Shown here piece by piece: positions 1 to 8,485 of a stretch of DNA of 47,463 bases. Position numbers and translations under genes: made by a program. Position 1 is the stretch's first letter, and every line of letters starts with the position of its first letter. Origin of the DNA: an uncultured Brevinema sp. (GTDB lineage Bacteria > Spirochaetota > Brevinematia > Brevinematales > Brevinemataceae); NCBI GenBank assembly GCA_947040475.1, contig CAMRBT010000001.1, positions 1 through 47,463 of the forward strand, read 5' to 3'. Below the pieces are notes generated by a model. The model did not search any database, was not told where the DNA came from, and saw nothing but the letters and a program-made list of their open reading frames with translations.

Positions 1-1305
1 GCTATTGCCTTTACCAATAATGATGGTACTGCAGCTTTGGCTACCTTAGTCGGTTATGTTGTGTTTTTAGGTACTGTTGGTGCTATTGCAACAATCAATG
101 GTGTTGCAACAAAATCTATCTTAAACATTCAATCTCTTGATATGGGTGCTGTAGGTGGATTGTTAGTTGGTGGATTATCTGCCTTTGTTTTTAATAGAAC
201 CTATAATACGCAATTACCAGAAATCTTAGGATTTTTTGGTGGTAAAAGATTTGTTCTTATTGCGAATGCCTTATCATGTCTTCTTTTAGGAATAGTAATG
301 GTATTTGTTTGGGCACCTATTGGAGGAGCTATTCAGTCTTTTTCAAACTGGGCTGCTTACGAAAATCCAAATATTGCTTTCCCAATGTACGGCTTTTTAG
401 AAAGATTACTTATTCCTCTTGGTGTCCACCATGTATGGAACGTACCTTTCTTCTTTGAAATCGGTAATTTTGATAAAGCTAATCTAATTAGTGTCCAAAA
501 TGAAATGGCTTATTTAGCTCAAAATGCTTCTGATGTTCTTGCTGGTACTGCTCTTCCTGCTGAATTAGTAAAGGGTGAAATTCCTCGTTATCTCTCAGGA
601 GATCCTACTGCTGGGAATTTAGCTCCATCATATTTGTTCAAAATGTGGGGACTTCCTGCTGCTGCTATCGCAATGGGCTTTAGTGCAAAACCTGAAAATC
701 GTAAAGCCGTAATGGGACTAATGATCTCTGCTGCTTTAACATCATTCTTAACTGGTATTACAGAACCTATTGAATTTTCATTTATGTTTGTAGCTCCATT
801 ACTTTATTTAGTACATGCTGGTTTAGTGTTGTTAGCTTATCTTGTCGTAACTCCTATGGATATTCGTCATGGTACCACCTTTTCCCACGGATTGATTGAC
901 TATACTCTTCTTTATGGTTTAGGACAAAATCAACATATGTTGATCCTCTTAGGACTGGTATGGGCAGTATTATATTTTGTCGTGTTTTATTTTGCTATTA
1001 AGATATTTAATATTCAAACTCCAGGTCGTGAGGATGTATCAGCTTCATCTGCTCAAAATGTGAGCGTTGATGAGATTGCAGAAGTGCTTGTTCTTGCTTA
1101 TGGCGGTGCTGGCAACATTACTACTACTGATGCTTGTATCACAAGATTAAGAATTTCTGTTAAAGATGCTTCTCTTATCAATCAAGACAAATTAAAAGAA
1201 TTAGGAGCAAAAGCTGTTATTGTTTCTGGAAACGGAACACAAGCTATTTTTGGAACTAAATCTGATATCTACAAAAACGAAATGAATAAATTTATGAAAA
1301 GATAA
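1..1305 (+). CDS. nagE: PTS permease, IIC-IIB, glucose/N-acetylglucosamine family (5' end cut off)
   Basis: Membrane transporter that takes up a hexose, probably N-acetylglucosamine, and phosphorylates it. The reading frame is open from base 1, so the true start lies outside the window. The first ~330 residues are hydrophobic IIC sequence with the GITEPIEF substrate-loop motif (about 774-797). A linker follows, then a IIB domain with the phosphocysteine in TDACITRLRI (Cys codon 1135-1137). No IIA domain is fused; a separate IIA gene lies at 7936. Nearby nagA/nagB-type genes favour GlcNAc over glucose as substrate. That choice is inference: IIC sequence alone does not separate PtsG from NagE by eye. 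A strong terminator follows directly. Confidence 0.85.
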   Translation, partial: AIAFTNNDGTAALATLVGYVVFLGTVGAIATINGVATKSILNIQSLDMGAVGGLLVGGLSAFVFNRTYNTQLPEILGFFGGKRFVLIANALSCLLLGIVMVFVWAPIGGAIQSFSNWAAYENPNIAFPMYGFLERLLIPLGVHHVWNVPFFFEIGNFDKANLISVQNEMAYLAQNASDVLAGTALPAELVKGEIPRYLSGDPTAGNLAPSYLFKMWGLPAAAIAMGFSAKPENRKAVMGLMISAALTSFLTGITEPIEFSFMFVAPLLYLVHAGLVLLAYLVVTPMDIRHGTTFSHGLIDYTLLYGLGQNQHMLILLGLVWAVLYFVVFYFAIKIFNIQTPGREDVSASSAQNVSVDEIAEVLVLAYGGAGNITTTDACITRLRISVKDASLINQDKLKELGAKAVIVSGNGTQAIFGTKSDIYKNEMNKFMKR

Positions 1306-1321
1306 AATAACTTATTTTCTT

Positions 1322-1353
1322 AAAAACCCTCTAGTATATCTAGAGGGTTTTTT
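1322..1353 (+). terminator. Rho-independent terminator after the IIC-IIB gene
   Basis: An 8-bp perfect stem (CCCTCTAG / CTAGAGGG) with a 5-nt loop, preceded by A residues and followed by a T run. It starts 17 nt after the stop codon. Confidence 0.9.
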
Positions 1354-1404
1354 GGCGTATTTAGTGTAATAATAAAGGATCACAATAAAGATAAAAAAAT
1401 TTAT

Positions 1405-1434
1405 TTGACAATATCTTTGTAATAAGACTATACT
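1405..1434 (+). promoter_or_regulatory. Housekeeping promoter for the MATE gene
   Basis: TTGACA at 1405-1410 and TATACT at 1429-1434, 18 bp apart. This predicts a leader of only about 10 nt before the ATG at 1452, so the MATE gene is transcribed separately from the permease. Confidence 0.75.
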
Positions 1435-1451
1435 ATCATAAGGATATTCAA

Positions 1452-2819
1452 ATGCCAAATTATAAAACACTAACCCGTAAAATCACCCCTCTCGTATTAG
1501 CGATAGGAATCCCAGCTAGTTTTCGATCTCTCTCTCTTTATATACAACAAATTATTGACACCATGTATATTGGTCAATATAGTAGCGATAGTTTGCTTGC
1601 TCTTTCATCTGTCGTTGTTCCTTTTTGGATGTTTGAATCTATTTGGATTGGTATAGCATCGGCGACTACCGTGATGATAGCTCAGCGTATTGGAGCTAAA
1701 AATAAAAACTCCGCTACCAAAGTCGCTCAAATGACTTTCTTACTAGGGATTACGCTCTCTTTATGTTATTTTGTTTTTTGGCAAATAATGAGCCCTACAG
1801 TAACGAGATTGATGAATTTGACAGGTGCACCCGCTAATAATGCTATTATTTATGTCAAAACGGTATCTTTCGTATATTTGTTTAGATTTGTTGGAATAGG
1901 AGCTCCTGCTTCTATTTTGGAAGCTTTGGGAAATACTAGAATGATTATGTGGGCGACTCTTGCGCAGAGTGCAACCAATATTATTTTAGATCCTATTTTT
2001 ATTTGGGGCTTAGGTCCTATCCCAGAATTAGGCATTCAAGGAGCTGCCCTTGCTACAGTATTAGCAGAGCTTGTGGCTGTAATAATTTTAAGCACTTATT
2101 TTTGGAGACATAATTATCTCAATATTAAAACTAGTAAAATCTCGCCTTTACAAGTGCATATCAAAGAAAGAATCTCGCTAGGAATGCCCATCACCATAGA
2201 GGTGATGATTTGGAGTTTGTCTACTTCTACGATCATATCTATGATGAATAGTAAATTCCCTTTAGGTGGGGCACTCTTTAATGTGGGATTTTTACTGAGT
2301 GATATGTGTTATAGGCTTTTATATGGATTTGATATTGCCAATATGTCCTTAATAGGTAGAGCTTTTGGTGCAAAACGAAAAGATAGAATGATAGCGACGA
2401 TAAGATCCGTAACCAAAAACAAATGGATAGCAGGAATAGCTATCATGATACTATTTTATATATTTAGATTCCCTATTGTTAGTTTATTTTCTAATGATCA
2501 AATGATTATCCAAACTACTCTAGATAATTATTTATGGATTCTGAGTATATCTATTGTTTCTTTATCGGTAGGAATTAATATGAGCACCTTAAATGGTATG
2601 GGCTATGCTCGTTACGTTCTATATGTAAGTCTTGTTGCTATTCCTTTACGTGTTATCTTAGCTTATTGGGTTTTATATCATACAGATTTTGGTATTGCAG
2701 GAGTTTGGGCAGCAACTATCGTTGAAGAATTGTTGAGAATTATATTAACTTATATTATTCGAAATCATATGTTAGACAAATATTGGAGTAAGTGGACTGT
2801 TGCAAAAGTTTCTTCATAA
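1452..2819 (+). CDS. MATE-family multidrug/metabolite efflux protein
   Basis: A 455-residue inner-membrane exporter, the usual length for MATE proteins, with about twelve hydrophobic segments in two similar halves. The N-terminal part (GIPASFRSLSLYIQQIIDTM) and the mid-protein pattern of Gly/Pro-rich helices fit the NorM/DinF/MatE superfamily. Family members exchange Na+ or H+ for cationic drugs or metabolites; the substrate cannot be told from sequence. It has its own promoter and shares a bidirectional terminator with the convergent ptsH, so it appears monocistronic. A link to amino-sugar metabolism is positional only. Confidence 0.85.
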   Translation: MPNYKTLTRKITPLVLAIGIPASFRSLSLYIQQIIDTMYIGQYSSDSLLALSSVVVPFWMFESIWIGIASATTVMIAQRIGAKNKNSATKVAQMTFLLGITLSLCYFVFWQIMSPTVTRLMNLTGAPANNAIIYVKTVSFVYLFRFVGIGAPASILEALGNTRMIMWATLAQSATNIILDPIFIWGLGPIPELGIQGAALATVLAELVAVIILSTYFWRHNYLNIKTSKISPLQVHIKERISLGMPITIEVMIWSLSTSTIISMMNSKFPLGGALFNVGFLLSDMCYRLLYGFDIANMSLIGRAFGAKRKDRMIATIRSVTKNKWIAGIAIMILFYIFRFPIVSLFSNDQMIIQTTLDNYLWILSISIVSLSVGINMSTLNGMGYARYVLYVSLVAIPLRVILAYWVLYHTDFGIAGVWAATIVEELLRIILTYIIRNHMLDKYWSKWTVAKVSS

Positions 2820-2830
2820 AATTATTATTA

Positions 2831-2872
2831 CAAAAAAAAGCTCTTAGTTTATAACTAAGAGCTTTTTTATTT
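2831..2872. terminator. Bidirectional terminator between the MATE gene and ptsH
   Basis: Stem AGCTCTTAGTT / AACTAAGAGCT with a 3-nt loop, an A run on the left and a T run on the right. It can end transcription from both strands. Confidence 0.9.
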
Positions 2873-2885
2873 TATCATTAAAAAA

Positions 2886-3149
2886 TTAATCTTTGAGAGT
2901 TGCAAAGAAAGCAACTAATTTTTCTCCAATTGCAGCTTCTTCTCCGCCAGAAATATGAACTTTTATCATATCTCCTTTTTTAACAGCTAAAGACATAATC
3001 TTAAGCAAAGAATTACCAGCAACTTTTTTGTCACCTTTTTCTAATTCTATTGTTGATCCTTCAAAACTTTTTACCATTTTGACCAGTTCATTCCCAGGTC
3101 TTGTATGAAGTCCTGTATCATTTGTTACTGTAATTTCTACACATGTCAT
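2886..3149 (-). CDS. ptsH: PTS phosphocarrier protein HPr
   Basis: An 87-residue cytoplasmic protein that carries phosphate from enzyme I to IIA domains. The active-site histidine is His15 in GLHTRPG (the usual form is GLHARPA). A serine is conserved at position 47 in GNSLLKIMSL, equivalent to Ser46, the HPr-kinase target in Gram-positive bacteria and some spirochaetes. No HPr kinase gene is in this window. The start has a clear AAGGAG site. It is the last gene of the minus-strand operon and follows ptsI after 27 nt. Confidence 0.95.
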   Translation of the reverse strand: MTCVEITVTNDTGLHTRPGNELVKMVKSFEGSTIELEKGDKKVAGNSLLKIMSLAVKKGDMIKVHISGGEEAAIGEKLVAFFATLKD

Positions 3150-3176
3150 TGTTCACTCCTTAATATAATTTTTATT

Positions 3177-4916
3177 TTATCTATTTAATACTTTTGCTAG
3201 TGATTCTGTTAAGAATTCTTTTATTTCTGTTCCTGTACCTAAAGAAAGAACTTTTTGAGCAATCTCTTTGGTTTCTGCCATTGTTGTTGCACGAACGATT
3301 TCTTTGATTTTTGGAATACTAATAGCACTCATACTTAATTCTGTCACACCAATACCCATCAAAAATAAAGTTGCAAGAGGGTTTCCACCTAATTCTCCAC
3401 AAACACCAACCCAAACGCCTTTTGCAGTAGCTGCCGCTGTTGCTTGAGCCATGAGACGAAGCACGGCAGGATGAAGAGAATCATACAAACTAACAATATG
3501 AGGATTTCCTCTATCGACAGCCAAAGTATACTGAGTAAGATCGTTAGTACCATAACTGAAGAAATCAACAATGTCAGCTAATTCATTAGCAACCATCGCA
3601 GCTGCTGGTGTTTCTATCATGACACCACGCTGAATATTCGGATCAAAAGCAATTCCTTCTGCAAGGAGCTCTTTTTTACATTCTTCTAAAATATCATTAG
3701 ATTTTTGCACTTCTTCTAAAGAGATAACCATAGGGTACATAATCCCTACTTTACCAAAAGCAGAAGCTCTTAAAATAGATCTTAATTGAGTTTTGAAAAT
3801 ATCGATTTTGTCCAAACATACTCTCAAAGCTCTCCAGCCCAAGAAAGGATTTAATTCATGGGGAAAAGCAAAATAATCTAAGACTTTATCCCCACCAATA
3901 TCTAAGGTTCTAATAATTACAAGATCTTTATCAAAGGCACGCACCACATTAGCATAAGCATTTGTTTGCTCTTCTTCTGAAGGCCAGTTTGATCTATCCA
4001 TATAAAGGAATTCACTACGATAAAGCCCAACACCTTTTGCCCCTTGATCTAAAGCAGGTTTTGCATCTATATCAGTACCAACATTAGCACAAAGATCAAA
4101 ATGCACTCCGTCTTTGGTAACGGCTGGTAAATTTTTGAGAGTCTTTAGTCTTTCTAGTTCTTTTTTGTAGTCTGCTAATTTGTTATCATAGTATTTTTTA
4201 TCATCAGCACTTGGGTTGATAATAATATCACCTTCAGAACCATCTAAAATAATTTCTTGTCCATTTTGAACATGATCCAAAACTTCTCTTGCTCCAACGA
4301 TTGCAGGAATTACTAAAGTGCGGGACATGATAGCCACGTGAGAAGTAGCCCCACCTTCAGCAGTAACAAATCCTAAGACTTTTGTTCTATCCATTTGAGC
4401 AGTATCTGAAGGAGTTAAATCAAAAGCTATCACAATAGAAGAGTCTTCGATCTCTGATAATTGAGGAATATGTATCCCTAAGATATTTGAAACAAGACGT
4501 CTAAAAATGTCTTTCATATCAGCAGCACGTTCACGCATATAGGAATCTTCCATAGTGCTAAACATTTCTATATATTGATCTGCTACTGTTTGTGTAGCTT
4601 TATCAGCAGAGTAAAGCTCATCTTTGATTAATGCTTTAACTTCTTCTTCCATCCCTTCATCGAGTAGGATCTCTATATGTCCATCAAAGATCTCAGCTTC
4701 TTCGGCACCAATATTTTTTAAAGTAATGTCTTTAACTTTTTCTAATTGTTCTTGTGCTTTAGCACGCCCTTCGTCAAACAATTGATATTCTTGTTCAATT
4801 TGAGAAGTAGCAATTTGTTTTTCGTTGATTTTAATTTCTGGCGTAGCAAAAATAAAAACTTTCCCTGAAACAACGCCAGGACATGCTGATATCCCTTTGA
4901 TTTTAATTGTAGCCAT
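3177..4916 (-). CDS. ptsI: PTS enzyme I (phosphoenolpyruvate-protein phosphotransferase)
   Basis: A 579-residue soluble enzyme that autophosphorylates from PEP and passes the phosphate to HPr. The phospho-histidine is His193 in GGATSHVAIMSR. The PEP-binding barrel carries VMIETPAAA, SYGTNDLTQYTLAVDRGN and VGVCGELGG with its conserved cysteine. Length and domain order are standard (N-terminal HPr-binding/phosphohistidine domains, then TIM barrel). It lies 40 nt after the nagB-nagA fusion and 27 nt before ptsH, so the general PTS proteins are expressed together with amino-sugar catabolism. Confidence 0.97.
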   Translation of the reverse strand: MATIKIKGISACPGVVSGKVFIFATPEIKINEKQIATSQIEQEYQLFDEGRAKAQEQLEKVKDITLKNIGAEEAEIFDGHIEILLDEGMEEEVKALIKDELYSADKATQTVADQYIEMFSTMEDSYMRERAADMKDIFRRLVSNILGIHIPQLSEIEDSSIVIAFDLTPSDTAQMDRTKVLGFVTAEGGATSHVAIMSRTLVIPAIVGAREVLDHVQNGQEIILDGSEGDIIINPSADDKKYYDNKLADYKKELERLKTLKNLPAVTKDGVHFDLCANVGTDIDAKPALDQGAKGVGLYRSEFLYMDRSNWPSEEEQTNAYANVVRAFDKDLVIIRTLDIGGDKVLDYFAFPHELNPFLGWRALRVCLDKIDIFKTQLRSILRASAFGKVGIMYPMVISLEEVQKSNDILEECKKELLAEGIAFDPNIQRGVMIETPAAAMVANELADIVDFFSYGTNDLTQYTLAVDRGNPHIVSLYDSLHPAVLRLMAQATAAATAKGVWVGVCGELGGNPLATLFLMGIGVTELSMSAISIPKIKEIVRATTMAETKEIAQKVLSLGTGTEIKEFLTESLAKVLNR

Positions 4917-4956
4917 ATCTGATTCCTTTAGATAATTTTTTTTATTGTTTTATAAA

Positions 4957-6930
4957 TTATTTATTGATTTTTTCTTCAACAGGTATATAGCGACCATTAA
5001 AGACAACTCCGTGTACATTTAAATCGTCATCTAATATAGTGATATTAGCTTTATAACCAGCCTTAATGTAGCCATACTCATCGTCTTTTTTAATAGATCT
5101 AGCTGGGTAAAGAGAAGCCATTCTAAAAGCATCTTCTAAAGGCACTTTGACATATTTTACTAAGTTCTGAACACATTTGTCCATCAAGATCGCTACCCCC
5201 GCTAAAGTGCCATCTTCAGCGACACATTTGCCATCTCTATGATAAATTTTTCGTCCACCAAATTCAAATTCTTCTATATCTGTCCCTGCTGGTGCAGCGG
5301 CATCACTAACGAGAAAAAGGTGATCGCCTAATGATTTATAAGCAACATCTACAGAAGCATAGTTACTATGGATTCCATCCACAATAATCCCTGCATAAAT
5401 ATTATCATTTTCTAAGACTGTTCCTACTGCACCAGGTTCTCTGGAGTCCATAGGGCTCATCGCATTATATAAATGAGTTGCCATGGTAATCCCATGAGGG
5501 ATTTTTTCTTTTAATTGATTGTGAGTACCATTGGTATGACCCATAGATACAATCACCCCACCATCTGCTAATTTTTTAATGTCTTCTGCTGTATTTTCTT
5601 CTGGTGCTAGAGTAAGGATTTTTCTGTCTATTTTAGCGTTAATAATAGCATCTAACATTTCTTGAGAAGGTTTTCTAATATGTTCTATGGCATGAATTCC
5701 TTTTTTCATTTTAGAAAGATAAGGACCTTCAAAATGCCAAGCAATAATTCCTAAGATATTTTTATTTTCTATATGATTAATAAGATTTATAGCTTCTAAT
5801 ATTTTTTCATCACTATTAGTAATAAAGGTAGGTGCGTAACTAGTAACCCCATGTTTAAGATTTGTTTCAAACATTACTTGGAGAGCATCAATGGATATAT
5901 CATAATTAATATCTGCTCCACCACAACCATTAACTTGAAGATCTATATATCCAGGAACAATAGTTTTTCCTTTAAGATCTATTTTAGACATTACGATATC
6001 TGAAGAAGCATCCATTTCTATACTTTTGATTCTATCATTTTCGATAATTACTGTTGCATTATCAAGGAATTTTTCACCATCAAATACTCTAGCATTAACT
6101 AAAGCATAATAAGATTTGTATAAGCCTTTGATTAAAATTTTAGGATGAATACTTTTTGATTCTACTTCTTTATGATAACGATAGGTTCTTAATCTAATAT
6201 CGGCTACGGCATCTTCACTAGCAACAAATGTTGCTTTTGTATGCATTTGCAATGCTGAAGCAGGATAGAGGTGATTGATTCCCTCTTCAATACTTACCTG
6301 CAATGCTCTAGATTTATTAGCTCCCTGAGCTAATACTATAATTTCTTCCGCATCTAGGAGTGTTCCAACACCAATAGTTAAAGCAACTTTAGGAACTAAA
6401 TCTAAATTACCATTAAAAAATTTCGCATTCGCAACACGGGTTTCAAAGGCTAATTCTTTATCTCTTGTACGTGATTGTAAGGAAGATCCAGGTTCGTTAA
6501 AGGCTAAATGCCCATCATCGCCCAAACCACAAACCCATAAATTAACACCACCATAAGATTTGATTAATTCTTCATAACGTAGTGCTTCTTCTTTGATATC
6601 TTCTGCCAAAGCATTTAGTAAATGAATATTTTTTACTTGAGCATCAACAAAATTGAAAAAATTTGTATTAATAGTTGAAGAAAAACTATTAACATTGGTA
6701 GGATCTATTCCTAGATATTCCCCTGTATTAAAAAAAACTACATTTTTAAAACTTAATACACCATCTTGATGGAATTGAACAAGTCTTTTGTACATAGGTA
6801 GGACAGTTCCACCACCCGGTATTCCTAAAACAAAAGGTTTGTCTTCCGTTGGGGCAAAATCAAGTATTCTTTTTGCAATAAAATATGCAGACCAATCGCC
6901 AACGTGTTCTTCTGTTATAATTAATCTCAT
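4957..6930 (-). CDS. nagBA: Fused glucosamine-6-phosphate deaminase-like / N-acetylglucosamine-6-phosphate deacetylase
   Basis: A single 657-residue frame joining two enzymes normally made separately. Residues 1-~262 are NagB-like: GIPGGGT phosphate loop (36-42), GLGDDGHLAFNEPGSS with Asp139, His141 and Glu146, and the SRTR motif. Residues ~270-657 are NagA: VNGCGGAD (333-340), HFEGPYLS (Glu401), MGHTNGTH (His465), THLYNAMSP (His486) and SDAAAPAGT (Asp543), so the metal and catalytic residues of the deacetylase are all present. The NagB half has FNTGEY where E. coli has FNMDEY: catalytic Asp72 is replaced by Gly70. Deacetylase activity is therefore well supported and deaminase activity is uncertain. 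A good AGGAG site precedes the ATG. Confidence 0.9.
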   Translation of the reverse strand: MRLIITEEHVGDWSAYFIAKRILDFAPTEDKPFVLGIPGGGTVLPMYKRLVQFHQDGVLSFKNVVFFNTGEYLGIDPTNVNSFSSTINTNFFNFVDAQVKNIHLLNALAEDIKEEALRYEELIKSYGGVNLWVCGLGDDGHLAFNEPGSSLQSRTRDKELAFETRVANAKFFNGNLDLVPKVALTIGVGTLLDAEEIIVLAQGANKSRALQVSIEEGINHLYPASALQMHTKATFVASEDAVADIRLRTYRYHKEVESKSIHPKILIKGLYKSYYALVNARVFDGEKFLDNATVIIENDRIKSIEMDASSDIVMSKIDLKGKTIVPGYIDLQVNGCGGADINYDISIDALQVMFETNLKHGVTSYAPTFITNSDEKILEAINLINHIENKNILGIIAWHFEGPYLSKMKKGIHAIEHIRKPSQEMLDAIINAKIDRKILTLAPEENTAEDIKKLADGGVIVSMGHTNGTHNQLKEKIPHGITMATHLYNAMSPMDSREPGAVGTVLENDNIYAGIIVDGIHSNYASVDVAYKSLGDHLFLVSDAAAPAGTDIEEFEFGGRKIYHRDGKCVAEDGTLAGVAILMDKCVQNLVKYVKVPLEDAFRMASLYPARSIKKDDEYGYIKAGYKANITILDDDLNVHGVVFNGRYIPVEEKINK

Positions 6931-6942
6931 AACACACTCCTA

Positions 6943-6955
6943 TGTACAAAGTACA
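6943..6955 (-). promoter_or_regulatory. Short palindrome just before the nagB-nagA ribosome site
   Basis: Perfect dyad TGTAC-AAA-GTACA lying between the NagB-like gene and the Shine-Dalgarno of the fusion gene. It could be a small RNA hairpin modulating translation of the second cistron, or a repressor half-site. The arms are only 5 bp, so chance is possible. Confidence 0.25.
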
Positions 6956-6978
6956 AATATAGTAATTTATTTATTTAT

Positions 6979-7731
6979 TTATTCGTTAATTAAGGTAGTC
7001 AAGGATCTGCTAGCAACTTTATCTACCATAAAAGTAGTTTTAGGATGCATTTGTAAGACAGATGCAGGACTCATATCCGAGATCGCTTTTTCTAAACAAG
7101 ATTTAAGTGCAAACGCTTTATGGACACCATATACAACAATCAGAATTTCTTTAGCTTCACAAATCGTTCCCACACCCATTGTTAAGGCTTGGGAAGGAAC
7201 TCTAGCTATATCGCCACCAAAAAATCGGGCATCAGCTTTGAGAGTTTCTGAGGTTAATGTTTTTAATCGTGTTCGAGAATGTAAGGAAGACCCTTGTTCA
7301 TTAAATGCTAATTCTCCCATAGCTCCTAAAGATCCTAAGAAAAAATCTATTCCACCAACATCTTTAATTTTTTGTTCATATTGTTCACATTCTAAAGAAA
7401 GATTTTCGGCAGTTCCATTTAAAGTATAAATATTTTTAGGAGAGATATCAATTTTAGAAAAGAATTTCTCTTGCAATTGTTTAAAATAATCTTGCTGTTT
7501 AACTTGTGAATATCCCACAAACTCACCCGCATAAAAAATAATAACATTCTTGAGAGATACCTTTTTTTCTTGTACATAGCGTGCAAGCTCTTCACAGATA
7601 CTTAGCACGGTAAATCCTGTAGACAAACTCAATACAAAATATTCTTTTTGATTGTTATTAATTTTATCAACGATTTTTTGAACCGCAGATTTTACAATTT
7701 CATCTCTATTAAGGAGCACTTTTACTTTCAT
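6979..7731 (-). CDS. NagB-like protein lacking catalytic residues (probable pseudoenzyme)
   Basis: 250 residues, the length of a glucosamine-6-phosphate deaminase, and alignable throughout with E. coli NagB and with the NagB half of the neighbouring fusion. The active site is eroded: FYAGEF replaces FNMDEY (Gly69 for Asp72), and GSLGAMGELAFNE replaces GVGNDGHIAFNE (Met138 for Asp141, Glu140 for His143). Only the Glu148 equivalent (Glu145) remains. The phosphate loop reads STGFT instead of PTGGT. The start is the ATG at 7731, which has a GAGGGTG site; an ATG nine codons earlier does not. First gene of the nag-pts operon. It may be a regulatory or structural partner of the fusion protein; it is unlikely to be a deaminase. 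Confidence 0.8.
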   Translation of the reverse strand: MKVKVLLNRDEIVKSAVQKIVDKINNNQKEYFVLSLSTGFTVLSICEELARYVQEKKVSLKNVIIFYAGEFVGYSQVKQQDYFKQLQEKFFSKIDISPKNIYTLNGTAENLSLECEQYEQKIKDVGGIDFFLGSLGAMGELAFNEQGSSLHSRTRLKTLTSETLKADARFFGGDIARVPSQALTMGVGTICEAKEILIVVYGVHKAFALKSCLEKAISDMSPASVLQMHPKTTFMVDKVASRSLTTLINE

Positions 7732-7763
7732 TATCACACCCTCATATTTTTTGATCATAAATA

Positions 7764-7791
7764 ATCATAGCATATTTTTGATTTTATGCAA
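7764..7791 (-). promoter_or_regulatory. Probable promoter of the nag-ptsIH operon
   Basis: On the minus strand, TTGCAT (7786-7791) and TATGAT (7764-7769), 16 bp apart, about 30 nt upstream of the first start codon. Confidence 0.5.
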
Positions 7792-7860
7792 ATCTAAATT
7801 ACAAAATATATGTGTACTTCAATAAATAATAAGCATATAATTTATTTATTTAACTATTTA

Positions 7861-7889
7861 TTGACTATCTTTTTTTTTCATTGTATAAT
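7861..7889 (+). promoter_or_regulatory. Promoter of the PTS IIA gene
   Basis: TTGACT at 7861-7866 and TATAAT at 7884-7889, exactly 17 bp apart. It faces away from the nag operon promoter, so both units could share one control region. Confidence 0.75.
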
Positions 7890-7935
7890 TCATTATAATA
7901 TATAAACAAAAATATTAGAAATTTAAGAGGTTATT

Positions 7936-8415
7936 ATGTTTAATTTTTTCAAAAAGACTCCAAAAGTCATTGATATCTATTCTCCTTTAGATGGAGAACT
8001 ATTACCGTTAACTGCATCCCCAGACGAAGCTTTTGCACAAGGAATGATGGGAGAAGGGCTTTGTATCAGCCCTACAAAAGACACTCTTTATGCTCCTTTT
8101 GATTGTGGAGTAAATATATTTCACACCTTACACGCAGTTGGTTGTGACAATGGTGTTATAGAAATGATCGTACATATAGGTATGAATACCGTACAATTAA
8201 ATGGCGAAGGATTCAAAGCTTTAGCACCTCTCACAGGCAATGTTAAAAGTCAAACTCCTTTAATTTCTTTTGATCAAGATGTTTTATTATCCAAAGTAGA
8301 AACTCTTATTACTCCAGTAATCGTTGTAGAAAAACCAGAAACTGCTACTTTAAAAATTATTAAAGATTCTGGATCTGTAACAGCTGGCGAATTAATTATG
8401 CAAATAATTCTATAA
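7936..8415 (+). CDS. crr: PTS glucose-family IIA protein
   Basis: A 159-residue stand-alone IIA of the Crr type. It accepts phosphate from HPr and passes it to a IIB domain. The phospho-histidine is His80 in IVHIGMNTV; the partner histidine is His66 (LHAVG). The C-terminal KDSGSVTAGE matches the family. The likely client is the IIC-IIB permease at the left edge, which lacks its own IIA. It has its own near-consensus promoter and a terminator, so it is monocistronic. Whether it also regulates other uptake systems, as E. coli Crr does, cannot be told here. Confidence 0.93.
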   Translation: MFNFFKKTPKVIDIYSPLDGELLPLTASPDEAFAQGMMGEGLCISPTKDTLYAPFDCGVNIFHTLHAVGCDNGVIEMIVHIGMNTVQLNGEGFKALAPLTGNVKSQTPLISFDQDVLLSKVETLITPVIVVEKPETATLKIIKDSGSVTAGELIMQIIL

Positions 8416-8446
8416 AATATTATTTCAAAACAATCACTTTACTAAA

Positions 8447-8480
8447 CAAAACCCCCTAAATATTAGGGGGTTTTTATTTT
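8447..8480. terminator. Bidirectional terminator
   Basis: Stem ACCCCCTAA / TTAGGGGGT with a 3-nt loop, flanked by A-rich and T-rich sides. It separates the IIA gene from the convergent gene at 8486-9961. Confidence 0.88.
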
Positions 8481-8485
8481 TTATA

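Noticed and set aside
6963..6982. A four-copy TTTA tetranucleotide tract as a phase-variation switch
   Set aside because: It lies at and after the stop codon of the NagB-like gene and before the next ribosome site, so copy changes would not shift any frame. Too short and in generally AT-rich DNA.
6788..7429. A 213-codon plus-strand frame opposite the NagB genes
   Set aside because: It lies wholly antisense to the intact nagB-nagA fusion and NagB-like genes, has no ribosome site, and reads as an implausible Ser/Leu/Ile-rich sequence. A shadow frame.
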